Positions 47,064-56,316 are shown, counted from the first letter of the stretch. The stretch is DNA of 64,000 bases from Mariniflexile fucanivorans (GCF_004341235.1 NZ_SLUP01000006.1:186001-250000), one strand, 5' to 3'. Notes: generated from the sequence alone by a model not told the origin. Numbers and translations are program-made.

Positions 47064-48830
47064 ATGATTGCAACTAATAAAACAAATATTGTAATAATCG
47101 GTGCTTCTGGTCACGCTAAAGTCATAATAGATATAATTGAAAGATTAAATACTTGTCATATTGTGGGCTTAATTGATTCTTTTAAGCCTAAGGGAACCAA
47201 AATGTTTAATTATACAATAATAGGAAAAGAATCCGATTTATTAACTTTAACAAAGGAATACGACTTCAATTTAGGCATTATTGCCATTGGTGACAATTGG
47301 ATACGCAAAACACTGCACAATAGAATACATACTATTTGCCCAGAGTTTGATTTTATAAGCGTTATTCACCCCAACGCCGTCATCGGTAAAAATGTTAAAA
47401 TAGGAAAAGGCTCTACCATTATGGCGGGAGCTATTGTTAACAGTGATGCTAAAATTGGGAAATTTTGTATCGTTAACACAAAGGCTTCTTTAGGGCACGA
47501 TAGTAGCATAAATGATTATACGAGTTTAGCGCCAAACACCACCATTGGAGGAAATGTTAAAATTGGAACTTGCTCTGCAATATGTTTAAGTGCTAGTGTA
47601 ATACAAGATCTTACTATAGGAAAACACACCATTGTAGGGGCTGCAGCTTTAGTAATTAAAAATGTTGGAGATTTTAAAATGGTATATGGTATACCTGCAA
47701 AAGTTGTAAAAACAATTAGCAAGGGTGAAAAATATCTGTATCAAGCTTCCGATTTTGTAAAAGATAAATTTTCTAATCAAAAACAAGGTAATTTTAAGAT
47801 TATAACAGAAAAAGAAGAATGGGACGATACCTTGTCACAAATTGGAAACTATGATTTTTATCATACCTATGATTACCATTTTCTATCTAAAACAAATACA
47901 GAAAAACCAATACTTTTATATTACACATTTGAAAATAAAATGATTGCGCTACCTCTCTTGCTTCGAGATATTGCTGAAACTGGTTTTAATGATGCTACTT
48001 CTGTTTATGGATATGCAGGTCCTATATCTAAAAATATTGACTATAATTTTAAGAATGAAAGGTTTGTACAAGCGATTAAAAAGTATTTAAAAAGTATGAA
48101 TGTTATAGCTGTTTTCTCGCGGTTAAACCCTTACATTCCCTATCAGCAAACAATTTTAAAAAACTTAGGAAATATTGTTTCGCAAGGTAAAATAGTAAAC
48201 ATTGATTTAAATTTAGATTTAGAAGCGCAAAGAGCTATTTATAGTAGTAGGCTTAAAACACATGTAAACAAAGCCAGAAGGTTATGTTACATAAGAAAAG
48301 CCTCCTCTAAAGAAGATTTAGAAGCCTATATTAGTATATATCATGAGAACATGGATAGAGTGCATGCCAAAAAATCATACTATTTTAATAAAGCTTACTT
48401 TAAGCAAATTGCTAACAGTGATAATTTTAAAACAGATATTCTGTTGGCCATTGATAACGAAACAAATGAGATTATGGCGGGAAGTATGTTTATTTCTACA
48501 AATTCAATTGTTCAATATCATTTATCGGGTTCTAAAAAGAAATTTTTACACGCAACGCCAACTAAATTACTTATTGACGAGATGCGTATTATAGCAACAC
48601 ATAAAGGTTATAAATTTTTTAATTTAGGAGGTGGTTTAGGAGGAAGAGATGATGATTCTTTATTTGATTTTAAATCATCCTTTTCAAAAGATTTCAAAGA
48701 ATTTGATTTATGGAAATTTATAGTAAATGAAAAAGTATATAACGATTTGATTTTAAAGAAAGGAATGGATACAGAATCTGATTTTTTTCCACTATATAGA
48801 TCTTTAGACGATTTAAATGTTAACATGTGA
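47064..48830 (+). CDS. PglD-like N-acetyltransferase fused to a FemAB-like acyltransferase
   Basis: This 588-residue fusion has two halves. Residues 1-215 match PglD/NeuD: a Rossmann-like UDP-sugar domain (VIIGASGHAKVIID) and a left-handed beta-helix with probable catalytic His145 (ASLGHDSS), ending VYGIPAKVV. Residues about 240-588 match the FemAB/Acetyltransf_6 fold: FYHTYDYHFLS, YSSRLKTHVNKARRL, YHLSGSKKKFLHATPTKLL, NLGGGLGG and FKSSFSKDFKEFDLW. The first half should acetylate the 4-amino group of a 6-deoxy sugar; the second may add another acyl or aminoacyl group. It ends with a 4-base GTGA overlap into the acyltransferase array. The junction shows no frameshift sign. Confidence 0.88.
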   Translation: MIATNKTNIVIIGASGHAKVIIDIIERLNTCHIVGLIDSFKPKGTKMFNYTIIGKESDLLTLTKEYDFNLGIIAIGDNWIRKTLHNRIHTICPEFDFISVIHPNAVIGKNVKIGKGSTIMAGAIVNSDAKIGKFCIVNTKASLGHDSSINDYTSLAPNTTIGGNVKIGTCSAICLSASVIQDLTIGKHTIVGAAALVIKNVGDFKMVYGIPAKVVKTISKGEKYLYQASDFVKDKFSNQKQGNFKIITEKEEWDDTLSQIGNYDFYHTYDYHFLSKTNTEKPILLYYTFENKMIALPLLLRDIAETGFNDATSVYGYAGPISKNIDYNFKNERFVQAIKKYLKSMNVIAVFSRLNPYIPYQQTILKNLGNIVSQGKIVNIDLNLDLEAQRAIYSSRLKTHVNKARRLCYIRKASSKEDLEAYISIYHENMDRVHAKKSYYFNKAYFKQIANSDNFKTDILLAIDNETNEIMAGSMFISTNSIVQYHLSGSKKKFLHATPTKLLIDEMRIIATHKGYKFFNLGGGLGGRDDDSLFDFKSSFSKDFKEFDLWKFIVNEKVYNDLILKKGMDTESDFFPLYRSLDDLNVNM

Positions 48831-50086
48831 TTCATAACAACCCCTTTATATCAATTACATTTTCAAAAGTTTGGGAAACACATTTTACCTCCCCAAAACA
48901 ATTGAAAACCTTTAATTTTATAAAGGAGCTTAAGTTTTTTAAGCATCCGCTTCTACCCTTTTATACCAATGTTGGTAGAAATTTAACAAAAGGCGTTTCA
49001 TATAGTTTAAACCAACACCAAACAGCAAACGATTATAAAAATAAAGCCTTCCTAATTTACGATGTGCCTCAATATTTTGATATTCAAACAAATACCCCAT
49101 CAAAACACCTAAGAGTAAAAAAAATAAAGCAATATCCTGGATTTTTAATCAATCAAAAAAACTATATCGATTTTAATGATTATCTGAAAAAAACATTTAG
49201 CAAAAGTAGTGTCCAAAAGTTTAATCGGTATAAAAGGCGTTTGGAAAACTGTTTTAATATCAAAGAAAAGATGTGGATTGGTAACATAGAAAAGGCTGAA
49301 TATGATGGCTTGTTTAACCATTTCAAGGTACTTTTAACGAAACGTTTTGAGGACAAACAAATTACAAACAACAATTTAAACCCAGAAGAATGGGCGTTTT
49401 ATAAGGAAGTGGCTTTCCCCATGATTCTTGAAAAAAAAGCAGCACTACACGTACTTTATAATAATGAAACGCCTATAAGCATAAGACTTTTGTATTTTTC
49501 TGATACTATTATTTTTGATGCCATCACCGTTTTTGATATCGATTATTCAAAATTCCATATAGGTAAAGTATCAATTATGAAAATGCTGGAATGGAGTTTT
49601 AAAAGTGATTACACCATATTCGATTTTTCAAAAGGATATTTTGATTACAAAGAAAGTTGGAGTGATTTAAAATATGACTTTGAATACCATGTATATTATG
49701 ATGCAAAGTCGTTAAAATCAATAATCACAGCGAATTTTATAAGCTCCTTTTTCAAGTTAAAACAATACCTAAGAGATAAAGAAACCAATAAAAAACTGCA
49801 CCAAATCACGTTTCTTCTAAAAAAAGAAAAATCAAATACATCGGAAATAGACTTAGCTATTATAGACGAAAAAACAATAAGCTATACAGAAAACATGTTA
49901 ATTAAAATTAATGGTGAAGATGTTAACTACGCATTCTTAAAAAAACACGCCTATGATTTTCTGTTTTTAACAAGCGAGCATGTGGATGATTTAAAACTAT
50001 TCAAAATTAACGGTATAAATACCAATACCCATTACTTAATTAAAGGTAAAAACAACCAAGTTGTACTGTCTAGTATCAATTCTTAA
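48827..50086 (+). CDS. Acyltransferase array member 1 (Acetyltransf_6/FemAB-like)
   Basis: This 419-residue protein starts at GTG 48827, overlapping the fusion gene's stop by 4 bases. The Acetyltransf_6-like core runs about 120-300: KFNRYKRRLENCFNIKEKMW, EKKAALHVLYNN, the IDYSKFHIGKVSIMKMLEWS segment and the YK..W signature in DFSKGYFDYKESWSDLKYDF. A C-terminal tail ends FLKKHAYDFLFLTSEHVDDL. It is the most diverged member, with a longer N-terminus, Gly-Lys where others have Gly-Asn or Gly-His, and Ser-Asp after the signature Trp instead of Cys-Asn. It likely acylates a sugar amine or hydroxyl on the cytosolic face; substrate unknown. Confidence 0.8.
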   Translation: MIHNNPFISITFSKVWETHFTSPKQLKTFNFIKELKFFKHPLLPFYTNVGRNLTKGVSYSLNQHQTANDYKNKAFLIYDVPQYFDIQTNTPSKHLRVKKIKQYPGFLINQKNYIDFNDYLKKTFSKSSVQKFNRYKRRLENCFNIKEKMWIGNIEKAEYDGLFNHFKVLLTKRFEDKQITNNNLNPEEWAFYKEVAFPMILEKKAALHVLYNNETPISIRLLYFSDTIIFDAITVFDIDYSKFHIGKVSIMKMLEWSFKSDYTIFDFSKGYFDYKESWSDLKYDFEYHVYYDAKSLKSIITANFISSFFKLKQYLRDKETNKKLHQITFLLKKEKSNTSEIDLAIIDEKTISYTENMLIKINGEDVNYAFLKKHAYDFLFLTSEHVDDLKLFKINGINTNTHYLIKGKNNQVVLSSINS

Positions 50087-50305
50087 TCCTAAATTTCTTC
50101 AGGTAATACAACTTGTGTTAAGTTAAGCGCAGTTGAAACGAAAAACATACCCATTAAAAGATTATTATTAACTAACTACAACGAATGCGAACACCAATTT
50201 TTCTTATCAAAAATTATGGCATTTGGTCTATAAAAAGAAACTCTATTGAATTTATTAACTACTTTTAAGTTTTTAATACTGTAATAGTTTAAGCTTTTAA
50301 TACGG

Positions 50306-51475
50306 ATGAATTTCAACATTACAAATCACAACTTTTTTTCAGATGTATTTGAAAAGCATAAAATTCATACACTTTATAAAAGCGTCATTAACACATACAC
50401 CAATTCAAATATAATTGAAGAAACATATGGTGATGAAGAAATTATAACGCCCAATATAACCACCTTTGCTTATGTTCCTGATTACTTAGAAACAATTACC
50501 CAAAACCATTTTGTATGCCATAAAGTATTTTTAAAACTAGGGTATTTAGCAAATCTTAAAAATTGTAATTCCATAGAAGACTATACCAAAACACATTTTA
50601 AAAGTAGCTTTAGAAATAATATCAAACGATCTGTTAAACGTGTTGAATCCTGTCTAAGTAGCCATTATAAAACCTACTATGGCAGTATTTCCCATAATGA
50701 ATATACGGTATTGATGGAGGCATTCCATAAGATGCTTATGAAGCGTTTTAACCAGCGTAATGATAAGAATTTGATATTGGAAAACTGGGCATATTATCTG
50801 GAAACGGCATTTGATAAAATCAATCAAAAAAAAGCATCTCTTTTTGTAATGTATAATAATGATGAACCTATTGCTTTTGCATTAAACTTTCATGCTAAGG
50901 ACACGTTCTATTTCTCAATACCAACGTTTAATTTAGATTATTATAAGTTCACGCTTGGTAACGTGGTTATTTATAAAAATTTAGAATGGTGCCTCGATAA
51001 TGGTTTCAAAATTTTCGATATGGGTTATGGTGGCTTTGAAAACAAAATAAATTGGTGCAATACGACCTATAATTTTAATCATCATATTATATACCATCCA
51101 AAAAATAGAATGGGACATCTGTATACCTTGGTATTAAAAAATAAGTATAAACTTATTAATTACCTCCTGTCTAAAAATGTGAATACACTGGTGAGAAATT
51201 TAAAAAATACTTTGAAAAGTAACAAACAAATGTTCGCAGCATCCTTCACCCTCTTAAAAATTGAAAACTCAAAAACAATTAAAGAAGATGATTTACAGCA
51301 AATTAACTATAATGATAAAGAATATAATTTTTTAAAAAAACCACTTAATGATTTTTTATATTTAAACATAGAATATGTTAATGACGTATCTGTTTATAAA
51401 TTCAATAATGAGCCACAGCAATATGTCTTTAAAGGAAAAAAAAGCGCAGCAACGCTAAAATTCACAAAAAGTTAG
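50306..51475 (+). CDS. Acyltransferase array member 2
   Basis: This 389-residue paralogue follows a 219-base spacer, so it may have its own promoter. The core reads FRNNIKRSVKRVESCLSSHY, KMLMKRFNQRND, KKASLFVMYNNDEPIAFALN, FTLGNVVIYKNLEWCLDN and IFDMGYGGFENKINWCN. The signature Tyr before Lys is Asn here (ENK rather than DYK), a possible change at the active site. The tail ends YNFLKKPLNDFLYLNIEYVNDV. One base separates its stop from member 3, so genes 2 to 5 look translationally coupled. Function is inferred from the family only. Confidence 0.8.
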   Translation: MNFNITNHNFFSDVFEKHKIHTLYKSVINTYTNSNIIEETYGDEEIITPNITTFAYVPDYLETITQNHFVCHKVFLKLGYLANLKNCNSIEDYTKTHFKSSFRNNIKRSVKRVESCLSSHYKTYYGSISHNEYTVLMEAFHKMLMKRFNQRNDKNLILENWAYYLETAFDKINQKKASLFVMYNNDEPIAFALNFHAKDTFYFSIPTFNLDYYKFTLGNVVIYKNLEWCLDNGFKIFDMGYGGFENKINWCNTTYNFNHHIIYHPKNRMGHLYTLVLKNKYKLINYLLSKNVNTLVRNLKNTLKSNKQMFAASFTLLKIENSKTIKEDDLQQINYNDKEYNFLKKPLNDFLYLNIEYVNDVSVYKFNNEPQQYVFKGKKSAATLKFTKS

Positions 51476-51476
51476 T

Positions 51477-52661
51477 ATGAAATACATTAAACGAGAACAA
51501 TTTATTTGGAATTTTTTAAAAGGTAATGAAATACCAACTTTTTTTAAAAATGTGTCACTTAACAGTACAATTTTTAATAATCCAACCAATTCTTCTAACC
51601 AGGTTGAAAACCTTCCGCTGGTCATCAATCTTTCATTATTTCCAACTTTTTTGGAATACAAATTTTTAAATGAGGAATCTTATTCCACTATAAAAATAAA
51701 CAATACAAATTTATCTGGAGCAGGTATTCATATACAGCCTAATCAAAGTCTAGAAAATTATATCAATAAAACATTAAGTACACAGAGCAGGAAAAATTTA
51801 AAGAAATATAAAAATCGTTTAGAATCAAGCTTTAACATTAAATACGAATATATTTATGGTGAGATAAGTGATATTAAATACCATTTTTTAATGGCTGCTT
51901 TATTCGAAATGCTTACCAAAAGGTTTGATGAAAAGAATATGGAAAGCGTATTTCTTATAAATTGGGAAGTCTACACAAAAAACCTATTTCATTTAATAAA
52001 CAACAAGAAGGCATCTTTATTTGTTATTTATGATAATGAAAAACCAATTAGCATTTCGTTAAATTATCATATAAAAAGTAAGATTCTTTTTAGTGAATGC
52101 GGGGCTTTTAATATTGATTATAATAAATTTGGTTTAGGTCATATTGATAATTATATCTTATTAAAATGGTGTATTGATAACCAATATGTGTATTTAGATT
52201 TAGGCAATGGGGTTTCTGATTATAAAAAAAAATGGTGCAATAGCATATATGAGTTTCAATATCTGATTTTTTACAAAAAAAATTCAAATATTTCCAAACT
52301 CATAATCATACCCGAACTTATTAAAGTTAAAACTAAAAACTTTTTAAAAAAGATTGGCGTAGATGTTTATATTAAAAAACTTAAACGCTTTTGGAATAAT
52401 AGTAATAATATTCATACTATAAATACTAAAACTTATAGTGTAGAGGTATTGCCCATTTCTGAGTTAACCAACTATCCTAAATTAATAGAAATTACAGTAG
52501 ACTTAAATCTATATTCTTTTTTAAACAAACCAATCTATGATTTTTTATATTCAAACATAGAGCATATAGATAATATATGTGTTTACAAATTAGAAAATAA
52601 GCCACAAGAGTATCTTATCAAAGGAAAAAATGCGGTGTCCATATTAAAATTCATAAATTAA
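51477..52661 (+). CDS. Acyltransferase array member 3
   Basis: This 394-residue paralogue starts MKYIKREQFIWNF, almost identical to member 4 (MKYVKREQFIWNF), which shows a relatively recent duplication or gene conversion of the N-terminal end. The core has LKKYKNRLESSFNIKYEYIY, KKASLFVIYDNEKPISISLN, FGLGHIDNYILLKWCIDN and YLDLGNGVSDYKKKWCN. Members 3 and 4 share GHxDNYxLLxWC where the others have GNxxxYKxLEW. The tail ends FLNKPIYDFLYSNIEHIDNI. Separated from member 4 by 5 bases. Very A- and T-rich, like the whole array. Confidence 0.8.
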   Translation: MKYIKREQFIWNFLKGNEIPTFFKNVSLNSTIFNNPTNSSNQVENLPLVINLSLFPTFLEYKFLNEESYSTIKINNTNLSGAGIHIQPNQSLENYINKTLSTQSRKNLKKYKNRLESSFNIKYEYIYGEISDIKYHFLMAALFEMLTKRFDEKNMESVFLINWEVYTKNLFHLINNKKASLFVIYDNEKPISISLNYHIKSKILFSECGAFNIDYNKFGLGHIDNYILLKWCIDNQYVYLDLGNGVSDYKKKWCNSIYEFQYLIFYKKNSNISKLIIIPELIKVKTKNFLKKIGVDVYIKKLKRFWNNSNNIHTINTKTYSVEVLPISELTNYPKLIEITVDLNLYSFLNKPIYDFLYSNIEHIDNICVYKLENKPQEYLIKGKNAVSILKFIN

Positions 52662-52666
52662 TTTTA

Positions 52667-53836
52667 ATGAAATACGTTAAACGAGAACAGTTCATTTGGA
52701 ATTTCCAAAACCGAGAATTAATACCCAGCTGTTATGAAAAAGTGTTTTTTAACAGCGCCAATTATAAAAATGAAAATACGAGTAACAGCACAGAACCTGT
52801 TATATATGTAAGTTTAGTGCCCACCTACCTAAAGTACACACTAATAAATGATGCTGATTACACACAAAAAAAAATAATCCATAAAGGAAAAAGTGGTGCT
52901 GGTATTCTTATTGATGGTGATTATACCGTAGACTCCTATTTACAAAAGTTTACTAAGAGGCAACTTCGCGTTAATTTAAAACGAGCCATAACCCGTTTAG
53001 AAGAATCTTTTAATATTACTTATGAATACAATTTTGGAACTATAACTAAGGAAAAATATAATAACTTGCTGTTTGAGTTACGTAGTATGCTCGAAAAGCG
53101 ATTTCAAGAAAAAAATATAGAGAATATGTTTTTAAGAGAATGGGAATTGCATACCAAAGATTTATTTAATTTGATAAATAATAAAAAAGCATCCTTATTT
53201 GTTATTTATCACAGTGAAAAGCCCATAAGCATCTCATTGAACATGCACATAAAAAATAGCATTTTATTCGCAAAAATAAATGCATATGATACCGATTTTG
53301 CGAAATTTAGTTTGGGGCATTTAGATAATTATTTGCTATTAGGCTGGTGCCTTGATAATAAATATCATTTTTTAGATTTAGGCTTTGGTATATTAGACTA
53401 TAAAATGAAATGGTGCAATGTGTTTTATGACTTTGAATATCATATTTACAGCAAAAAAGGGTCTTTAATTACAAAAGGAATCTCCTTTTTTGAAGTCTCA
53501 AAAATTAAGTTAAAAAACCATATTAAAAGATTAAAAATACAAGAGCATCTTCTAAACTTGAAATCTTTTTTAAAAAAGCCTAAAAAAGTAATATACCAAC
53601 CTAAACCAAAGTATAAACTAAAAACTGTAACGGCTAAGGAGAGCCTCAATGAAAAAGAATTAAAGGAAATAAATATAAAAAATGAAGCCTATAAAAGTAT
53701 TAGAAAGCCTATTTATAATTATTTATACTCCAATAAATTACACATAGATACTATAAAAACATACATATTAATAACAGAGGATAACTGCTTTGTTTTTAAA
53801 ACAAAAAAGAACATAATTAAAATTAACATCTTATAA
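52667..53836 (+). CDS. Acyltransferase array member 4
   Basis: This 389-residue sister of member 3 has the core LRVNLKRAITRLEESFNITY, KKASLFVIYHSEKPISISLN, FSLGHLDNYLLLGWCLDN and FLDLGFGILDYKMKWCNVFYDF. A lysine- and proline-rich insertion (KKPKKVIYQPKPKYKLK) links core to tail. The tail motif is more worn than in the other members (YKSIRKPIYNYLYSNKLHID). It lies 2 bases before member 5. The same family and inferred role apply, but its tail and linker differ enough to suggest a different partner or substrate. Confidence 0.8.
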   Translation: MKYVKREQFIWNFQNRELIPSCYEKVFFNSANYKNENTSNSTEPVIYVSLVPTYLKYTLINDADYTQKKIIHKGKSGAGILIDGDYTVDSYLQKFTKRQLRVNLKRAITRLEESFNITYEYNFGTITKEKYNNLLFELRSMLEKRFQEKNIENMFLREWELHTKDLFNLINNKKASLFVIYHSEKPISISLNMHIKNSILFAKINAYDTDFAKFSLGHLDNYLLLGWCLDNKYHFLDLGFGILDYKMKWCNVFYDFEYHIYSKKGSLITKGISFFEVSKIKLKNHIKRLKIQEHLLNLKSFLKKPKKVIYQPKPKYKLKTVTAKESLNEKELKEINIKNEAYKSIRKPIYNYLYSNKLHIDTIKTYILITEDNCFVFKTKKNIIKINIL

Positions 53837-53838
53837 TT

Positions 53839-55026
53839 ATGAGTCTTAAAAAAATACATTTTCTAAGTGAATTGTTGCAAAAACACAACATACCAAGTAC
53901 TTATAAAACCTTGCGTTATGAATTTAACGACAAACTCTTTTTTGAAGCAGATAATGTTGCTGAACAAAATATATATGTAGATACTTTATGTCTAGTTTGC
54001 TTCGCATTCAACTGTTTTCTTAAACCAACATTTAACAATAGTAGATTTAAGACGATAAAAATAACTCAGCAAACCCATGTCAGTTTGAGCATTATTATTC
54101 CTCCAAATACAACCCATATCAAGCAATATTTAACTGCTCATTTTAGCAAAAGTTCTAGGGCTCCTATCATAAAAAAAATGAAGCGGTTGGAAAGCTGTTT
54201 CAATATAAAATATAAGGTGTTTTATGGGTCTATTCAAAAAAAGGAGTATAAACAACTTATGGATAAAGTACATGAAATGTTAGTAAACAGGTTTAAACAG
54301 CGCAATAATAGCAATTACATTTTAAATGATTGGAACACATATTTTGAACTGTTTTTTCCTTTAATAAATGAAAAAAAAGCATCCATATTTGTAATATATA
54401 ATAAAGATACTCCCATTCAAATATCCATTAATTTTCATTTCAAAAAAACATTCTTTGCCCACATACCTGCTTATGATATTGATTATGCACAATTTGGTTT
54501 AGGCAACACAGCCATATACAAACAATTAGAATGGTGTATTGAAAATAACTATGAGTTTTTAGATATGGGAAATGGTGAATTAGATTACAAGAAGAGATGG
54601 TGTAATTACCGTTATCTATTAGAAACACATATTTTTTATAAAAGAAATAGTTTAAAAGCTAGTATCATAGCCTATAAGGAGTTGAATATTATAAAAATTA
54701 AAAATTTTATAAAAATAATTATTAAAAGTGCCGTTTATAAGAAATTAAAGCAAGAGATGCTAACTAAAAAAAACTTGAAGTTTCCTGAATACACCATAGA
54801 AAATTTAAATGAGACGGAAATTCCAAAAGCTAATAATTTAGAACTCGTTGATTTAAAAACCAATCCTTTTTTTAAAGACATTAAAAAACCTTTATTCAAT
54901 TTTATATACAATACTAAAGACCATTTTGATGCCATTAAAATATATAAAATAAAAAACAAAACCCATTCTTTTTTAATTTTAGGAACGAAAAAAAACATGG
55001 TAATAAACTTTAACAAAAATAAATAA
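53839..55026 (+). CDS. Acyltransferase array member 5
   Basis: This 395-residue paralogue opens MSLKKIHFLSELLQKHNIPS, similar to the KHKIHTLYK lead of member 2. The core has KKMKRLESCFNIKYKVFYGS, MLVNRFKQRNNSNYILNDW, KKASIFVIYNKDTPIQISIN, FGLGNTAIYKQLEWCIEN and FLDMGNGELDYKKRWCNYRY. The tail is FKDIKKPLFNFIYNTKDHFDAIKIYK. It groups with members 2 and 6 by the GNxxxYKxLEW motif. A 45-base spacer follows. Its coding sequence is extremely A-rich. Confidence 0.8.
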   Translation: MSLKKIHFLSELLQKHNIPSTYKTLRYEFNDKLFFEADNVAEQNIYVDTLCLVCFAFNCFLKPTFNNSRFKTIKITQQTHVSLSIIIPPNTTHIKQYLTAHFSKSSRAPIIKKMKRLESCFNIKYKVFYGSIQKKEYKQLMDKVHEMLVNRFKQRNNSNYILNDWNTYFELFFPLINEKKASIFVIYNKDTPIQISINFHFKKTFFAHIPAYDIDYAQFGLGNTAIYKQLEWCIENNYEFLDMGNGELDYKKRWCNYRYLLETHIFYKRNSLKASIIAYKELNIIKIKNFIKIIIKSAVYKKLKQEMLTKKNLKFPEYTIENLNETEIPKANNLELVDLKTNPFFKDIKKPLFNFIYNTKDHFDAIKIYKIKNKTHSFLILGTKKNMVINFNKNK

Positions 55027-55071
55027 GCCAAAATAAATTAAACATATTCTTAACTTATAACATAAAGCAAC

Positions 55072-56226
55072 ATGGTAATGCATAAGAATTTTCACGAAAC
55101 AATGGCTATAAAACACAAGGTGCCAGATGGTTACCTAAAACTGTGTTTTACTCATAACAAAACCAATATATACCATTTAAAAAAAGAAAATCTAATTGCC
55201 AATAATACAGTACTTAACGTTTCTTTATTTCCATCATACATAGAACCTCAATTTAGTAATAGCAACGCTATCGATGTGGTTAAAATACCTCAAAAAAAAA
55301 TCATAGGTTATGCGGTGTTAATAAAAAACCATCCTGATTTAGAAACCCTCTTTAAAGTAGAATACAAAAAAAATTTTAGAGCCAATATTTTAAGGTTTGT
55401 TAATAGATTCGAATCATGTTTTAACGCCAATTACAAGCTATTTTACGGAGATATAATGAAAGAAGAGTATTTGTTTTTAATGAATACCTTACACAATATG
55501 CTTACTGCAAGATTCCATCAACGTAACGATTCCAATAAAGTATTAGCTAACTGGAACAGCTATTTGGATTCGACCAATGATTTAATAAAAGAAAAAAAAG
55601 CATCATTATTTGTTATTTATAACAACACCACTCCTGTACACATTTGTTTGAACCACCATTTTAATAATATACTATTCGTATCGGTGCCTTCGTACGATAT
55701 TAATTATTCCAAATTTGCATTGGGAAATGTTTCGCTTTATAAACTTTTAGAATGGAGTGTGAACAATAGATATCAAATTATGGATATGGCACAAGGTTAC
55801 TTAGAATACAAACGCAGATGGAGCAACCTAATTTACGACTTCGAACACCATATAATCTACCCTAATAAAAACACAATTAATAAATTTTTAGCTAAAATTG
55901 AAATTCAAAAATTACATTTTAAAAATTATTTGAAATCGAAAAATATCGATGATTTGGTTGAAAACATTAAAAAACGACTTAAAAAGAACGCCACATACAC
56001 AGAAGATTTACTGTACGAATTTGACACTGTAGAACTATCAAATAGCAATGCAACAACAAACATTACGATAAACAGCCATACATTTAACAAAATAATTAAA
56101 CCAATCAATGATTTTTTATATACTCATAAGGAACACCTAGACGATTTAAAGGTTTTTGAACTCATCAAAGAAAAGGAATATATACTCCAAGGAAAAGGAA
56201 TGATTCAAAAGTTATATTTAAAATAA
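55072..56226 (+). CDS. Acyltransferase array member 6
   Basis: This 384-residue paralogue starts at ATG 55072; a second in-frame ATG six bases later (55078) is equally plausible. The core has FRANILRFVNRFESCFNANY, MLTARFHQRNDSNKVLANW, KKASLFVIYNNTTPVHICLN, FALGNVSLYKLLEWSVNN and IMDMAQGYLEYKRRWSN. Like member 1, it has Ser-Asn/Asp rather than Cys-Asn after the Trp and LEWS rather than LEWC, so the two ends of the array share a feature that the middle members lack. The tail reads FNKIIKPINDFLYTHKEHLDDLKVF. A GNAT gene follows after 90 bases. Confidence 0.8.
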   Translation: MVMHKNFHETMAIKHKVPDGYLKLCFTHNKTNIYHLKKENLIANNTVLNVSLFPSYIEPQFSNSNAIDVVKIPQKKIIGYAVLIKNHPDLETLFKVEYKKNFRANILRFVNRFESCFNANYKLFYGDIMKEEYLFLMNTLHNMLTARFHQRNDSNKVLANWNSYLDSTNDLIKEKKASLFVIYNNTTPVHICLNHHFNNILFVSVPSYDINYSKFALGNVSLYKLLEWSVNNRYQIMDMAQGYLEYKRRWSNLIYDFEHHIIYPNKNTINKFLAKIEIQKLHFKNYLKSKNIDDLVENIKKRLKKNATYTEDLLYEFDTVELSNSNATTNITINSHTFNKIIKPINDFLYTHKEHLDDLKVFELIKEKEYILQGKGMIQKLYLK

Positions 56227-56316
56227 GATCATCGCTTTTTTTTTAACTTTAAACTAAAAAACATAAGAAAATAAGCATAAAAAAACTATATTGGCTTGTA
56301 GAAACCCTATTCTGCC

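Noticed and set aside
48827-56226. Array members as peptidoglycan FemX/FemA enzymes
   Set aside because: Gram-negative peptidoglycan here is unlikely to need cross-bridge transferases, and the setting is a polysaccharide locus; the fold relation is kept but not that function.
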